NCBI GenBank assembly: GCA_023213395.1
Contig: CM041465.1
Coordinates: forward strand, 184,395,741-184,459,740
Length of the DNA stretch: 64,000 bases
Direction of reading: 5' to 3'
DNA from: Cycas panzhihuaensis
Taxonomy: Eukaryota > Cycadophyta
This document shows, in pieces, positions 35,661 to 46,532 of the stretch. Below the pieces are notes generated by a model, which did not search any database, was not told where the DNA came from, and saw only the letters and a list, made by a program, of their open reading frames with translations. A program made the translations under genes and the position numbers. Position 1 is the first letter of the stretch. Each line of letters opens with the position of its first letter.

Positions 35661-35935
35661 CAACTGAAACGAATTATTATTATAATGTATATGAAGGAAA
35701 TGGAAGACCAATGACAAGGCTATGGAGGATACGATCATCAAGAATGATAAATGGAGATAAAAGCCTACATGATACTATGGATAAGAGGGTGGAGAATACA
35801 AAGAATGACATAACAAAATAGAGAATCACTGCATAGAAAAATAAGAATATTACAACAATGTTATTGTTTAGAGGGAGAGTGTGCTTCTTTGAGTTGGCAA
35901 CGGAGTGAGATTTCAGGTCCCAATTTGATACCACT
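35661..35935. other. Gypsy-B leader right of Copia-B, with its PBS
   Basis: Gypsy-B 5' untranslated sequence. TTTGATACCACT at about 35922-35934 is the complement of a TGGTATCAAA PBS placed one base from the 5' LTR. The 102-codon frame overlapping 35513-35820 is chance. Confidence 0.65.
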
Positions 35936-36275
35936 TGTAGTAGACTGAGCACCTACTACTGTTTTTGCATACAACTTTAGGTATTATCTAATATAGACAT
36001 AATAAAGAAGGTATTTTACACATAGAGTAATCACTGATAAAATCTCTTAATGAGAAAATTCAATTGAATTTAATAATACATAATGATCAAAATTACAAGA
36101 ATGAGAAACAATTATACAAGTGGTATTCAACCATTCAAATGAGTTTCTACTTTTTCATATCTCCTACCAAGTACCTTTTGACATCTCCCACCAAATATTT
36201 AAATGTTAACTAGCTATTAAGCTTAATTAATGGATAACTACCATGGTTATTAATTAGGTTGCAAGAAGTGCAACA
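35936..36275 (-). repeat. Gypsy-B 5' LTR
   Basis: 340 bp, + strand TGTAGTAGACTGAGC to GTGCAACA, pairing with 25733-26069. Confidence 0.9.
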
Positions 36276-36280
36276 TGGGC

Positions 36281-37038
36281 CTATAATATGATTGGGAAGG
36301 ATGTGTAAGATGAGGTTGCATAGGGGTGATTCACGTATGATGAATATCAATGTGTGTGTTACCTTAGCTTGGGTAACTCACCCTAATTGACAGGCCAAGA
36401 TCAACCAAGGGTGGAGGGGTAGGAGTATGCAAGCAAGAGGCCACATGCCTAGGACGTTGAGAGGAAAACGTAGGTCCCTATTGAGGAATTAATTGAGTGG
36501 TGTCTAGTGGGGGTATATGGTGTTGAACCAATGTTGACTTAATATGATACAATTGCAAAAAGTCTTTAGGATTAAGACCTAAGAAAGAGGTGTAAATAGG
36601 AGGTATGTATACCCTCAACTCCTATGTAGTGATGTGTGAGTAGCCATGGGTCAAAGCAACTGAATAAGGTGGTTGCTCATAGAGATGTGTAACGGGTGAA
36701 GGAGGAAAAAACATAAACACTCAGTTTATTAGGGAAATGGGGCTCGATTAGTCCATGAAAGTACCCTAGGAAATGGGTCTATCACCTAAGGATATAGGCT
36801 TGACTAAATCATTGTGCTCCCCACTAGGGAGCCCATAAGGGACAAGATTTGTTGAGATCCCAAACTGGTCCCACACTACATCCTCAAGTGTAAGCAGGGT
36901 AGTGGCAGACTCTACAAGGCTAGTCTCATATCCCTTATAGAATGCAAAGGTTGCTTGAGAAGATGATAAAGAATCCTTAGGGGAAAGGCCTTGAAGCCTT
37001 TTAGACAACCTAAGAGGTGGAATATGTGAGGGATCCAT
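36281..37038 (-). pseudogene. Gypsy-A gag N-terminal region (pseudogene)
   Basis: A minus-strand ATG at 37036-37038 opens a 90-codon frame, MDPSHIPPLRLSKRLQGLSP onward, typical of the disordered Ser/Pro-rich start of plant Gypsy gag. Beyond its stop at 36766 the same strand stays Pro/His-rich to the Gypsy-B target site at 36280. It would continue at 25727. Confidence 0.5.
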
Positions 37039-38130
37039 GAAAGAAGTGGGGTAAAGGATGAAAGGAATGTGTAAATGTCACCCAACTAGGATGAAGCGAT
37101 AAAATCGGGTGGGTTGAATAAATATATATCAATACTCAAGAAGTATAAATGGATGATTATGCAACTAGGAAGTTTAAGCTACTCCCTCATATGGCCACTA
37201 AAGTGGTTTGGCTAAGACATGCCCCCTTTGAACCTTGGATGAGCGGAAAGATTCTCCATAAGGTAATTATAGGGAAATGACTCAATAAACTCTCAACTCC
37301 CTTTCAAGCAAAAATGAGATGTCCTCTTAATTATGTACTAAGAAGAAAATTCTAACTAACCACTATCTAATCACCGACTAATAAGCAAATGAGGTACATC
37401 AAATAAGATAAAATAAAAGAGAATAAGAAAAGTAAACAATCCCTAGCTATTCTCCTTCGGGAGGCAAACAACACACAAAAGCTCTCAATGATAGGAGAGA
37501 CATTAGGGCTCTTGCCCTGATTGCCAATGTCCTCAAGGTTCTTATGCTTTATGCATCCTAACCCTCCTAAAAAAATGTTCTAAACTATCCCTTTATCCAA
37601 AATAAAGTTCAAAAAAACTATCACTCTGGCTAAAAGTTTGGGAGGACTAATGCGCAGGAGAGGCTAGAAGGAAACTAAACTATGGGATTGGTATGCTCAT
37701 AGATAATTCAGTGGATATTTATAATTCTAAGTAACAATGTACCCTCATGATTGTGGAAGGTATGGGGCTATTTGTATATGTCTCTAACTGGCCTTATCGA
37801 CTCTAGGAGATAGAAGAAATGGGAAGACACCATTCTCAGTGGGACAAATAACATTCACTCGATTCTCTAAACCACATACATAAGCATATAGTTGTAATAA
37901 ACTGTTACACCAAAACCTCGAGGTGTTAGTGAAGATGGCCCCCCACCAAGTAGACCATTACCTCCCCCCAGGTCAAATAGGCTAGTTTCGCTTAGCTCCG
38001 CTTTCACCGGCGTTCATGTGCCCCACAGGCCCCGACTACGATGGCGTTTTGTGCATCGGCGACGTTTGGCGCATCACCCCACCGCCCCCATAAGTGGCGT
38101 TGCCCCCACGGGATTCGAACCCAGGTCTTG
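37039..38130 (-). other. Gypsy-A long 5' leader, including repeat 37380-37775
   Basis: About 1.1 kb between the PBS and the gag start. It contains the block homologous to 12470-12865 and a GC-rich segment at 37940-38125. No coding frame is convincing. Confidence 0.45.
37380..37775 (-). repeat. Second copy of the 12.5-kb repeat
   Basis: Same orientation and collinear with 12470-12865; see that entry. The two copies bracket the Gypsy-A interior. Confidence 0.6.
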
Positions 38131-38142
38131 GCTCTGATACCA
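38131..38142 (-). other. Primer-binding site, probable Gypsy-A
   Basis: The + strand GCTCTGATACCA is the exact complement of TGGTATCAGAGC. In element sense it is followed by CAAGACCTGGGTTCGAATCC, a tRNA T-loop-like GGTTCGAATCC often found after plant PBSs. An LTR boundary TGATAGTTATCC begins two bases to the right. Confidence 0.8.
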
Positions 38143-38973
38143 CTTGATAGTTATCCACCTCTAGCTTGTTTAAAACATAGCAAGAAAACATAATCCACTT
38201 GAGGTGATATACCACCCATCTCCTTTGATGATAAAATCTAAGTGGAGACCTAAGTGATCCCTCCTTTTATCAAGGGAATACTTAAAGAGCATATAACTAA
38301 TATGTTGAGTAATATACTTATTTAGATTGTGTGCAAGTAATAAACACTCTATACTATCAAAACTAAATAAAGCAAACTAGCTTAATGCATCTAAATACAA
38401 GTGTTTTGCGTAAATTCCTTTTCCTTTTCTCTTTTGTATTTTTTGTTTTTAGGTTAATATGCCAATGCGATTTATAACCTAAGCATACACAAGCAAGAAA
38501 ACTAGGTTCTTTTACTGCATTTACATTTATCCAAGTTATAGACTAATGTAAATTCCTTTTCCATTGTTTCTTTTTGGTCTCCTAATTAAGAAAAGAAAGA
38601 AAGTAAAGCCCTCCTCTCTTGTTTTGGACTCAAGATAAATGAAAGTAAGTCATTCTTTCTCTTATTTTTTTAGTGCAAATCCAAAGGCAAGAAAAACTTA
38701 GGTATCCAACTAAACAAGAAAATATAACACACAAAATGATCACCACAGTATTTTTTCCCCCTTTTTGTCTTTTTGTTTCAATTAAGACATAAAGCAACAA
38801 ACAAGAAATCACTAAGTCTAGTCTTGAAGGGAGGGAAGAGTGAGAAGGTGTGCACCCTGCGTTTGTTTTAAATGTGCAATGAAAACCCCCAAGTAACTCC
38901 ACAACTTTTGCTTACAATTTCAAAGTTAGTAGTAATGATATTTAGACCACTATTTTAATTAAAATCTTAAATT

Positions 38974-39181
38974 TGTGAAAATCCTTTGAAGAGGAACAAA
39001 TTCACTCTCTTAATGTCTTTTATTGATGATACGTTGTACATATATATACAAGTACAAGGTGGGTACAATTGGCAACCGCTCAACCATGTAACGCCACTTG
39101 TCATTTTGAGAAAGGAGAGAAAGGGGGTACATGACCCTTACATGAAATATTATAACCTAAGGTAAAACATTACCTTTTACA
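38974..39181 (-). repeat. Copia-C 3' LTR
   Basis: 208 bp, + strand TGTGAAAATCC to CCTTTTACA, followed on the + strand by the pyrimidine complement of the PPT at 39182-39190. Confidence 0.95.
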
Positions 39182-39200
39182 CCCCCTCTTAATGTTTTAC

Positions 39201-40394
39201 CTATCTTAACCCTAGTAGGTTTCTAAAAGCACTGAATTTCTCTTTCCCAAGAGGTTTAGTGAGCATATCGACAATTTGATCTTCGACGGACAATCTTTGA
39301 AGTTCGATTTCTTTATTCTGTACCTTTTCCCTAATAAAATGATGATGTACTTCGATATGTTTTGTTCTGGCATGTAGAACATTATTCTTCGTCATTTTTA
39401 TGGTACTTTGATTGTCACAAAATATTTGAGTAGACATTGTTTGTTCTTCTCCTAGTTATTTTAGTAGTTGTCTAATCCATATCCCTTCACAAGCTACGTT
39501 GATTGCCGACTTGTATTATGCTTCTATTGATGACAATGCAACCGTTGACTGTTTTTTACTGCTCCATGAGATCAAGGATTTTCCAAGGAAGAAACAATAA
39601 CCTGATGTTGATTTTCTATCTGTTTTGTCTCCAGCCTAGTCTGAATCACAGAGACCTGTTAATTGTGTGTTGTTTTTTTTATCATATCTCAAGCCAAGAT
39701 TCATGGTTCCCTTCAAGTAACACAAGATTTTTTTTGCAGCATTCTAATGTGGAATTTTAGGATTTTCCATGAATATGAAAATCAACCCTACAACATATAA
39801 TATGTCAGGTCATGTGGCTGTGAGATAGATTAAGCTTCAAACTAATTGTCTGTATTGTGTGGCATCAATCAGTCGCATCCTATTCTGCAATCAACACAAT
39901 TCCTGTTTCCATTGGTGTACTGACACTATTACAATTCTCCATTCTAAACTTGGTCAACAAGTTCTTTACATACTTTGTTTGTGAGAGAATATGGAAGAAT
40001 TGTTTTGTTTAACTTCTATTCTAAGGTAGTAATGCATCATTCCTAAATCCGTCATTTCAAATACATTTTCAAACTTATCTTTGATAAATGCTATTGAATT
40101 TTTGTTATCTCCAGTGATCAGCATGTCGTCCACATATACTACAACAATGGAGATAGATCCTGAATTACCTTTTACATACAGACTATGATCAGATTCACAT
40201 CGATGAAAACCATTTTCTATTAAGTATGAGTCTAATTTAGCATACCAAACTCTTGGAGCTTGTTTAAGCCCATACAATGCCTTCTTCAGTTTGCAAACCA
40301 TATTTTCCTGTCTTGCTTTTATGTATCCTTCTGGTTGATACATATATACCTCTTCCTGAAGTTCTCCATTCAATAACGCGCTTTTGACGTCCAT
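39201..40394 (-). pseudogene. Copia-C RT C-terminal part and RNase H
   Basis: Continues the pol frame after two stops near 40400-40415. RT: QMDVKSALLNGELQEEVYM, KKALYGLKQAPRVWY and VVVYVDDMLITGDN (YVDD intact, near 40125), then DLGMMHYYLRIEV. A stretch near 39850-39975 is shifted and restored by compensating indels. RNase H follows: SLISWSSKKQSTVALSS (about 39560), TQIFCDNQSTIKM and TKHIEVHHHFIREKV (39300-39437), ending at 39201. Stops include TAG at the Trp of the SDWAGD motif. Confidence 0.9.
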
Positions 40395-40415
40395 TTGATA
40401 GATTTCCTAACATTT

Positions 40416-42475
40416 TTAGGCAGCAAGAGCAATCATTATTCTTACCGTGTTCAATTTTGCCATAGGTGAAAACGCTTTTTCATAATCGATTCTTACTGTT
40501 TGAGTATATCCTTTTGCTACCAGTCTGGCCTTGTATTTTTTTACTTCTCCATTTGGCTTCTCTTTTATCTTGTATACCCATTTGCAGTTTACAATGGGTT
40601 TGTCTGCTAGAATTGGGACGAGATCCCATGTCTTGTTCTTTTGTATGGCTTCAATTTCAGCATCCATTGCAGTTCTCCAATTTTGGAAACTACTGGCTTC
40701 TTTATAAGAGTTTGGTTCAATGGAACAAATCAAAGCCTGAGGTTTCTGTGATCTTGTTCGATGTTCAAATATATCTCCTTTTGTTTCTTCAAGAGTTTTA
40801 AGATACCACCTTGTTACATTTTTTGAGGTGCATTCTTGTAACGATTTTTCTTCATCTCTGGAGTTAGAGCTGCTGTCTGATTCAAGGTTGCAACTACAGG
40901 TTAGTTGCTTATCTGGATTCTCATTTTTTGAAGAATCTTCTCTTGTCTTAATTCTTTTTGAAGTTATATTTGACTTGTGTTCCAATTGGTCAGGACATAT
41001 ATGCGAATGATCTTCATCAATTTGTATTGTTGTATCAATATTTTCCTTTTTCTTGTCAAAAATTACATCCCTGCTGACATAAAGCTTATCTGTTTTTAGA
41101 TCCATGCACCTGTAAGCTTTTGAATGGTGGCTATATCCAACCATTATATATTCAATATTTTTATTATCTAATTTGACTCTCTTCTTGTATGGAATATGAA
41201 CATAGGCCTTGCAGCCAAATATTTTAAAATGGCTTACATCAGGTTTGTGTCCTGACCAAGCTTCTTTGGGAGTTATATTGTCTAAGGACTGAGTAGGGCT
41301 TCTGTTGATCAAATATGCAGCTGTATGTACAACTTCTGCCCAATATTTCTTTGCTAAATCTTTACTATTTAGCATGCAACGAGCCATTTCTACAATTGTT
41401 CTATTCATTCTTTCTGCTACTTCATTAGATTGAGGTGTATACGGAGTTGTGAACCGTCTTTGAATTCCATGTGTTTTGCAGAAATGAATAAATTCATTAG
41501 ACATAAACTCACCACCTCTATCAGAACGAACATATTTGATCCTATGACCGCTTTCCAATTCACTTGCAGCTTTAAATTCTTTAAAATATCCAAATGTTTC
41601 TGATTTGCTAGATAGAAAGTACACCCAAACTTTTCTGGAAAAATCATCAATGAAGGTCAAGAAATACCTTAATTCATTTGTCGAGATGGGCAAAAAAGGA
41701 CCACATAGGTCGGTGTATATTAATTCCAATTTGCATTGTGCGCGCCATGTACTTTTTGAAAACGGAGTTCTGTGTTGCTTTCCCATCATATAACTTTTAT
41801 ATATAAAATGGTTAAATGAGATATCTGGCAGACCATTCACCATGTTATATTTTTTTAATCTTTCTAATATATCATGAGAGATATGACCATACTTCAAATG
41901 CCAAGTTTCATTATTATCAGTGTCATTTTCTGCAAAAGCTTTTACATCAGAAATCATTTTGGTGAGGCCTTTGTCAGGCATTACAGGAGTTGAAAGGAGT
42001 TTATACAACCTATTGCATTTTTCTCCTTTAGCTATAACTGTCCAATTTCTTTTTATATCAAGAATATAACAATATCCATGTTCATCGAATATTGTTCTTA
42101 ACTTTTTATCACTCAATTGTGAAATTGACAGAAGATTCTTTTTAATTCCAGGTACAAAAAAGACATTGCCAATACATTGAATCTTTCCGTCGATGCATAT
42201 GGCGATTTGTCCTATTCCCCTTATGTGTAAGGGAAAATTATCTACTAGCTCAACAGAAGTATTGTATTCATAGGATTTGATGATTTCAAACCATTCTTTG
42301 ACTCCTGTCATGTGATGTGAGGCACCCGAGTCTATATACCAGTTTTCTGTTGTGCTTGCATTTGCTATCAGGGCTGCAATAAAGGCAGTTTCAATTTCTT
42401 CTTCTGGTATGTCCTTTTCTTTGCTATAATTTCTAAATACCTGCTGTTTTCCTTTTTGCAGTTCTGCACGTTTCT
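40416..42475 (-). CDS. Copia-C protease-integrase-RT reading frame (open, part of broken polyprotein)
   Basis: The longest open frame of real coding origin here: open from about 42475, first Met at 42311, to 40416. In order: protease NWYIDSGASHHMTG (about 42340, just upstream of that Met); gag_pre-integrase with WHLKYGHISHDILERL; integrase IYTDLCGPF (first Asp), FIDDFSRKVWVYFL, YVRSDRGGEFMS (second Asp), VAERMNRTIVEMARCML (Glu); and RT start WRTAMDAEIEAIQKNKTWDLV with KARLVAKGYTQ. In the integrase zinc finger the His pair is kept but the two Cys expected before MMGKQH are both Tyr, as single G-to-A changes would give. It ends at stops that interrupt RT, so the polyprotein is not functional. 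Confidence 0.9.
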
Positions 42476-43337
42476 AGTAGCACTAATAGGGGTAATGACC
42501 TGTTTGGCCACAGTGATAACAAACATCAAAAGCTCTACAATTACTTGAGAAGTGACCTAGTTTTCCGCAATTAAAACATACTCTTGCATCTCGAGGTGGA
42601 TTGTTGTTCATTCTTCCTCGTCCTCTTCCTTCCGTCTAACGTCCCCTGTGACTTGCTGGTGTTCTTCCTCTTGATCTGGGATTAAATTGTCCTCTTCCTC
42701 TGCCTCCTATATGAAGTTTTGAAATGAGAGCATCTTCAATTTTTGACTCTTCTTCGTACCTTTGATTTCTCTGCTCTTGTGCATACATATGTCCTATCAA
42801 AGTGTCAAAAGACATTGTGGCAGTATGTCCTCCTCCTGTCAACATGTTCACCATGTTATCAAAGGACTTTGGAAGTTTATTGAGCATCAGATGAATTAGT
42901 TCTATGTCCGTTAATTTCTCTCCTGCTGTGAGAAGAGTAGTTTTAATGCTAGTTAACTTGGTTAAGAAATCTGACACGGTTTGCCCCTCTCTCATTTTCA
43001 ATTTATAAAGCTCTTCTCTTAATGCCACAATTCTGGTTTCATTTTTCGTGCTAAACATCGAAGTCATAACTTTTCATATTTCATTTGCATTTTCTAGGCC
43101 ATCTACATAAACTAGTAATGAGTCAGAAATTGAGAGTTTGAGGACTGACACAACAACATTATTCATTTCCTTCCAACTAGTCAAATTTGTTGCGTCGGCA
43201 GGCTGTTTTTCATCTCTAGTAGTGATTTTCCAGGGTCGTTTTGCTCTCAACAGTCCTTCAATCTTGATTTTCCAAATACTAATGTTCATTTCAGTAAGTT
43301 TCTCATTTTCATTCAGTGAACCAGCAGAGAAGGCCAT
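42476..43337 (-). pseudogene. Copia-C gag (pseudogene)
   Basis: I take the Met at 43337 (AFSAGSLNENEKLTEMNISI follows) rather than the upstream in-frame codons. UBN2-type gag: IWKIKIEGLLRAKRPWKI, MTSMFSTKNETRIVALREEL and LHLMLNKLP-like sequence. Then a Gly/Arg-rich stretch (RGRGQFNPRSRGR) and two zinc knuckles, CFNCGKLGHFSSNC and CYHCGQTGHYPYxC, at about 42490-42575. The stops are a TGA where EIW is expected (43071), TAG near 42635, and TAG twice after the second knuckle. The frame is the same as that of the downstream pol ORF. Confidence 0.88.
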
Positions 43338-44188
43338 TATTAAGGGCAATTGGAAACAAAAAAACTAAATTTAATTATGCATCTGACCTCTATCACAATT
43401 TCGTGCAGATCTTGAAGTTGTATAGAATAAGACAAAATTGGTCTTAAAAGAGAGAGCTCGCAAATGGGTATCTGGATCTATGATTATTTTCTTGAATGAG
43501 CTTTAGATGTGAGAGAAAAAGCCTGATGTATGGAAATTCTGTGTGGTATTGAAGTTGTACAGAATACGACAGAATTGGTCTTAAAAGAGAGAGCTTGCAA
43601 ATGGGTATCCAGATCTATGATTATTTTCTTGAATGAGCTTTAGATGTGAGAGAAAAAGCCAGATGAAAGAGAAAATCTGCGCCCAAGGGTTTTTACCTTT
43701 TTTAAAAAAAACTTCAGAAAAACTCTTTGAATCTATGCAAGGAATCACCGAAAACCTTCGTCTAGGGATTAGAAAGGATTTAAGTACTTGTACCAGGGAT
43801 TTTGTCTGAAAATTTTTGAAAAAATCGCTAAGAGAAGGCTCTCAACCCACGCGCCTGTTCTTTGGCCTGAAATTGGGTTCAAATGACTCTGAATGATGTT
43901 GTCGTAGAAGAGAAAAATGTAGAGGAGGCTTTGATCTTCGATTTGGGTAAGTTTCATTAAATTCTGATGACTTCAATTTTTGACGTTCGTACAGGTCTGT
44001 ACAATCGCAAAGAAAAGCCGTATGATTATTCTTTCAACTTTGCCTAAACAAATTTATCTTCACACAACAGATTCTTGTAATAACTATATGTCTTCTTCTC
44101 CTTTTAATGAATCCCTAATTGTCTGTCTTCTTCTCCTTTTAATGAATCCCAGATTTGTTTCTTCACAGGTAAGAGGACCAAAGGGCCT

Positions 44189-44200
44189 GCTCTGATACCA
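44189..44200 (-). other. Copia-C primer-binding site
   Basis: + strand GCTCTGATACCA-type sequence directly left of the right LTR, the exact complement of TGGTATCAGAGC. Confidence 0.9.
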
Positions 44201-44408
44201 TGTGAAAGTCCTTTGAAGAGGAAGAAATTCACTCTCTCAATGTCTTTTATTGATAATACGTTGTACATATATATATAAGTACAAGGTGGATACAATTGGC
44301 AGCTGCTCAACCATATAACACCACTTATCATCTTGAGAAAGGAGAGAAAGGGGGTACATGACCCTTACATTAAATATTATAACCTAAGGTAAAACATTAC
44401 CTTTTACA
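44201..44408 (-). repeat. Copia-C 5' LTR
   Basis: 208 bp, + strand TGTGAAAGTCC to CCTTTTACA, followed by AAATT. Confidence 0.95.
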
Positions 44409-45884
44409 AAATTTTGTATTATGCAAAGTTTTGCTTGCCAACATTTTAGCAACATGTTTGCTGCACTTGGGAAATATTGGCAAAAAAATGAATATGTAAA
44501 AGGCTTGAAATCCTATGAGGAAGGATTTGAGTCCCCTTAGTTAGGTAACTCACCTCCTTAGAGAAAGTTCGACAATATTCAGGCTACATTTTGAGAACTT
44601 TCTCATGGTTATGAGTATGAACCACACAAAAGAAACCTAAACCCATGTAGAGATAAGGAAACTTCAATAAAAATTTAGCACTTTATACTAATCATCCTCA
44701 AATTAGTGAACTTTTGCTTGAAGCGATTCATATAACGAGCCAAAGAAAACCAATATAAACTCTACAATCTAATGAATAAATTGCCAAACCTAATAAGGAG
44801 GGAGAGTGTGTGCCTTAGATATATGTTGTAGTAGCTCTAAGATGCTCCAACTCAAAATGCTCCAATAGACCAACAAGTGAAGAAGAGACTCTTGAAGATA
44901 GCAAAGCAAGAAGAGTGAGGAATTTTGTACAAAGAAGGGGAAAAAGTTAAAGATGTGGCCAAAGGAAGAAAGGAACATGGATTTGGGTGTGTACAACCCT
45001 AAATCTCCAAACCTTTCAATCGATAGCCTAAAATCAAACTTTGAACCAAACACTCCAAGGGTGTAAGTGACATTTACAAAGGTTGAGTTGAAAATCTAGC
45101 AACACTCCATTATAGAAAATGTTTTCCCTCTTTTCTTCATAAATATGGACTTATTTATAGAGAAAATGAAAGGGAGGGGTTGGAGAAAACTCATGGGATG
45201 TTGGTCCATAGTTTTGTAATGAACTATAATAGAACAATTGGAAGAAATGACTTTCTGTTATTTATTTTTTACATCTAAACAACAAAAAATGTGATTTAAT
45301 AGAACTAAAACTTTAATATTCTCCATAAAACATGAGATTATGAATTAAAAAAATGATATCTTAAATAAAACATGATGTTTTAAAAACTCAATTAGTCAAA
45401 AAATGCTATCACATTTTATGTTTAACATTATGTTTTTTTATTTCAATGTGTGCCATCAAATTATCTCACATTTATCTATAATAGAATAAGACATCATAAG
45501 ACATATAGAATTGAGCACACGAACCAAAAATTCATTAGCATAAAGGCTTGCATTTGGTCCTCTCACAACCAGATGTAAGTCGAAGCAGTACGTGATGGAA
45601 AAGCTTGCGATGCAGATGGTATTAAAGAATGCCCAAAGATTCCTACTACCTACGCGCACACACCTTGATATATGATATGACTATTTAACTTAAGCCATTA
45701 GTTACATTTTATATATTTGGTTATAATTGTCTATTATTACATAACTAATCAGATCATTAATGGCTAATATTTGTTATTAAATTATAATTTTGGTCATATT
45801 TTGGGTGTTTGATTGTGACTTGGTCACACCTTTAGTCATAGCTAGTCATACTTGGTCACACCTTTGGTTACAATTGGTCATACC

Positions 45885-46245
45885 TGTCAAGAATAACATG
45901 GAAAGCATTCATCAACTAACACCTAATGATATCAATGAACAAGGACCACAATGAATTAACTTAACATCAACAGATTACATCAGAACACCCACTATACCAG
46001 GGACTTTATATGAGTCTCCATGATAACTTATTTTTCATATACCACCATAACCACTTTTATATATTAAGTGGGTGGGAGATCACACTATAGATCTAATGCA
46101 TGTGGGACTATTACTTTTACTCTAACTAATGACATTACACTACTAATTTCACCAATAATGTTATAATGACAAATAACTCTTACCCTCTAATACTTGAGAC
46201 TATTGGCCCTAAGACTCACACAACATTAAATATTATATTCTAACA
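45885..46245 (-). repeat. Copia-D 3' LTR (single copy)
   Basis: + strand TGTCAAGAATAACATGG to TATTCTAACA, then CCTCCCCTTAATATT, the complement of a polypurine tract. This identifies a minus-strand LTR element whose interior lies to the right. No matching right LTR is visible, so the 5' end is lost or unrecognised. Confidence 0.65.
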
Positions 46246-46532
46246 CCTCCCCTTAATATTTAATGTTTGAACTAAGGACAGTTTGACATGATTGACACAT
46301 ATTAACAAAAGACTTAACTTGAAACTAAAGACAACATGACAAAATTGACATAGAACTTGACTCTAAAAAGTTATTTGAACTTCCATCTCCTAAGCTTTGA
46401 AATTTTCCTAAAGATGATGTCTTGAACTTCATCATCATCCAATATATTGCAAAACATGTATGCTTTGTTTGCTATATTACCTCCTGATTCCTGTTTGATG
46501 GATCTTCCTGTATACTCCTGGTGAATGTGTGG

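Larger units (their letters stand above)
25733..36275 (-). mobile_element. Gypsy-B: Ty3/Gypsy chromovirus-like element, host of Copia-B
   Basis: LTRs at 25733-26069 and 35936-36275, pol at 26170-28840, gag at about 28.9-30.3 kb, all minus strand. The flanking pentamers are TGGGA (25728-25732) and TGGGC (36276-36280), a target duplication with one change. The PBS lies left of the right LTR (TTGATACCAC on +) and a pyrimidine tract right of the left LTR (AGTCCCCTCTCCACTCCC) is the PPT. Copia-B interrupts the interior between gag and the 5' LTR. Confidence 0.9.
13800..38142 (-). mobile_element. Gypsy-A: old minus-strand Ty3/Gypsy element, split by three insertions
   Basis: Pieces in element order (right to left): PBS 38131-38142, gag N-terminus about 36300-37038, further gag 25399-25727, gag core 21900-22631, protease about 21050-21350, RT 19348-20160, RT end plus RNase H 15150-15760, integrase 13808-14690. 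The interruptions are Gypsy-B, LARD-X and Copia-A. All parts are strongly degenerate. The assignment of the gag N-terminal block to the same element as the pol pieces rests on orientation and order, not on a unique sequence join. Confidence 0.6.
38974..44408 (-). mobile_element. Copia-C: best-preserved Ty1/Copia element
   Basis: Full-length minus-strand element. LTRs 38974-39181 and 44201-44408, both 208 bp, are flanked by AAATT (38969-38973 and 44409-44413). The PBS TGGTATCAGAGCAGG abuts the right LTR and the polypurine tract (+ strand ACCCCCTCTTAATG) abuts the left one. I count about 13 differences between the LTRs, nearly all transitions. The whole polyprotein can be followed in essentially one frame from 43337 to 39201 with only stop codons and one short shifted stretch. 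Confidence 0.95.
38145..45880 (-). repeat. Putative Gypsy-A 5' LTR, interrupted by Copia-C
   Basis: Sequence at 38145-38973 and 44414 onward forms one non-coding block once Copia-C and one AAATT are removed. On the minus strand a TATA box CTATAAATAAG lies at 45150-45160, reasonable for an LTR promoter driving Gypsy-A. The outer edge is not located and no second copy of this LTR was found in the window, so the extent is a guess. Confidence 0.35.

Noticed and set aside
35513-35952. 102-codon + ORF and 90-codon - ORF
   Set aside because: They straddle the Copia-B 3' LTR end and Gypsy-B leader, have no domain, and overlap each other.
38100-38145. Possible tRNA gene (GGTTCGAATCC B-box-like word)
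   Set aside because: There is no acceptor stem, A box or anticodon arm. The word follows a retroelement PBS, where such tRNA-like sequence is common.
40466-41010. + strand ORFs of 60-111 codons
   Set aside because: Antisense shadows of the Copia-C pol frame, with no independent motif.
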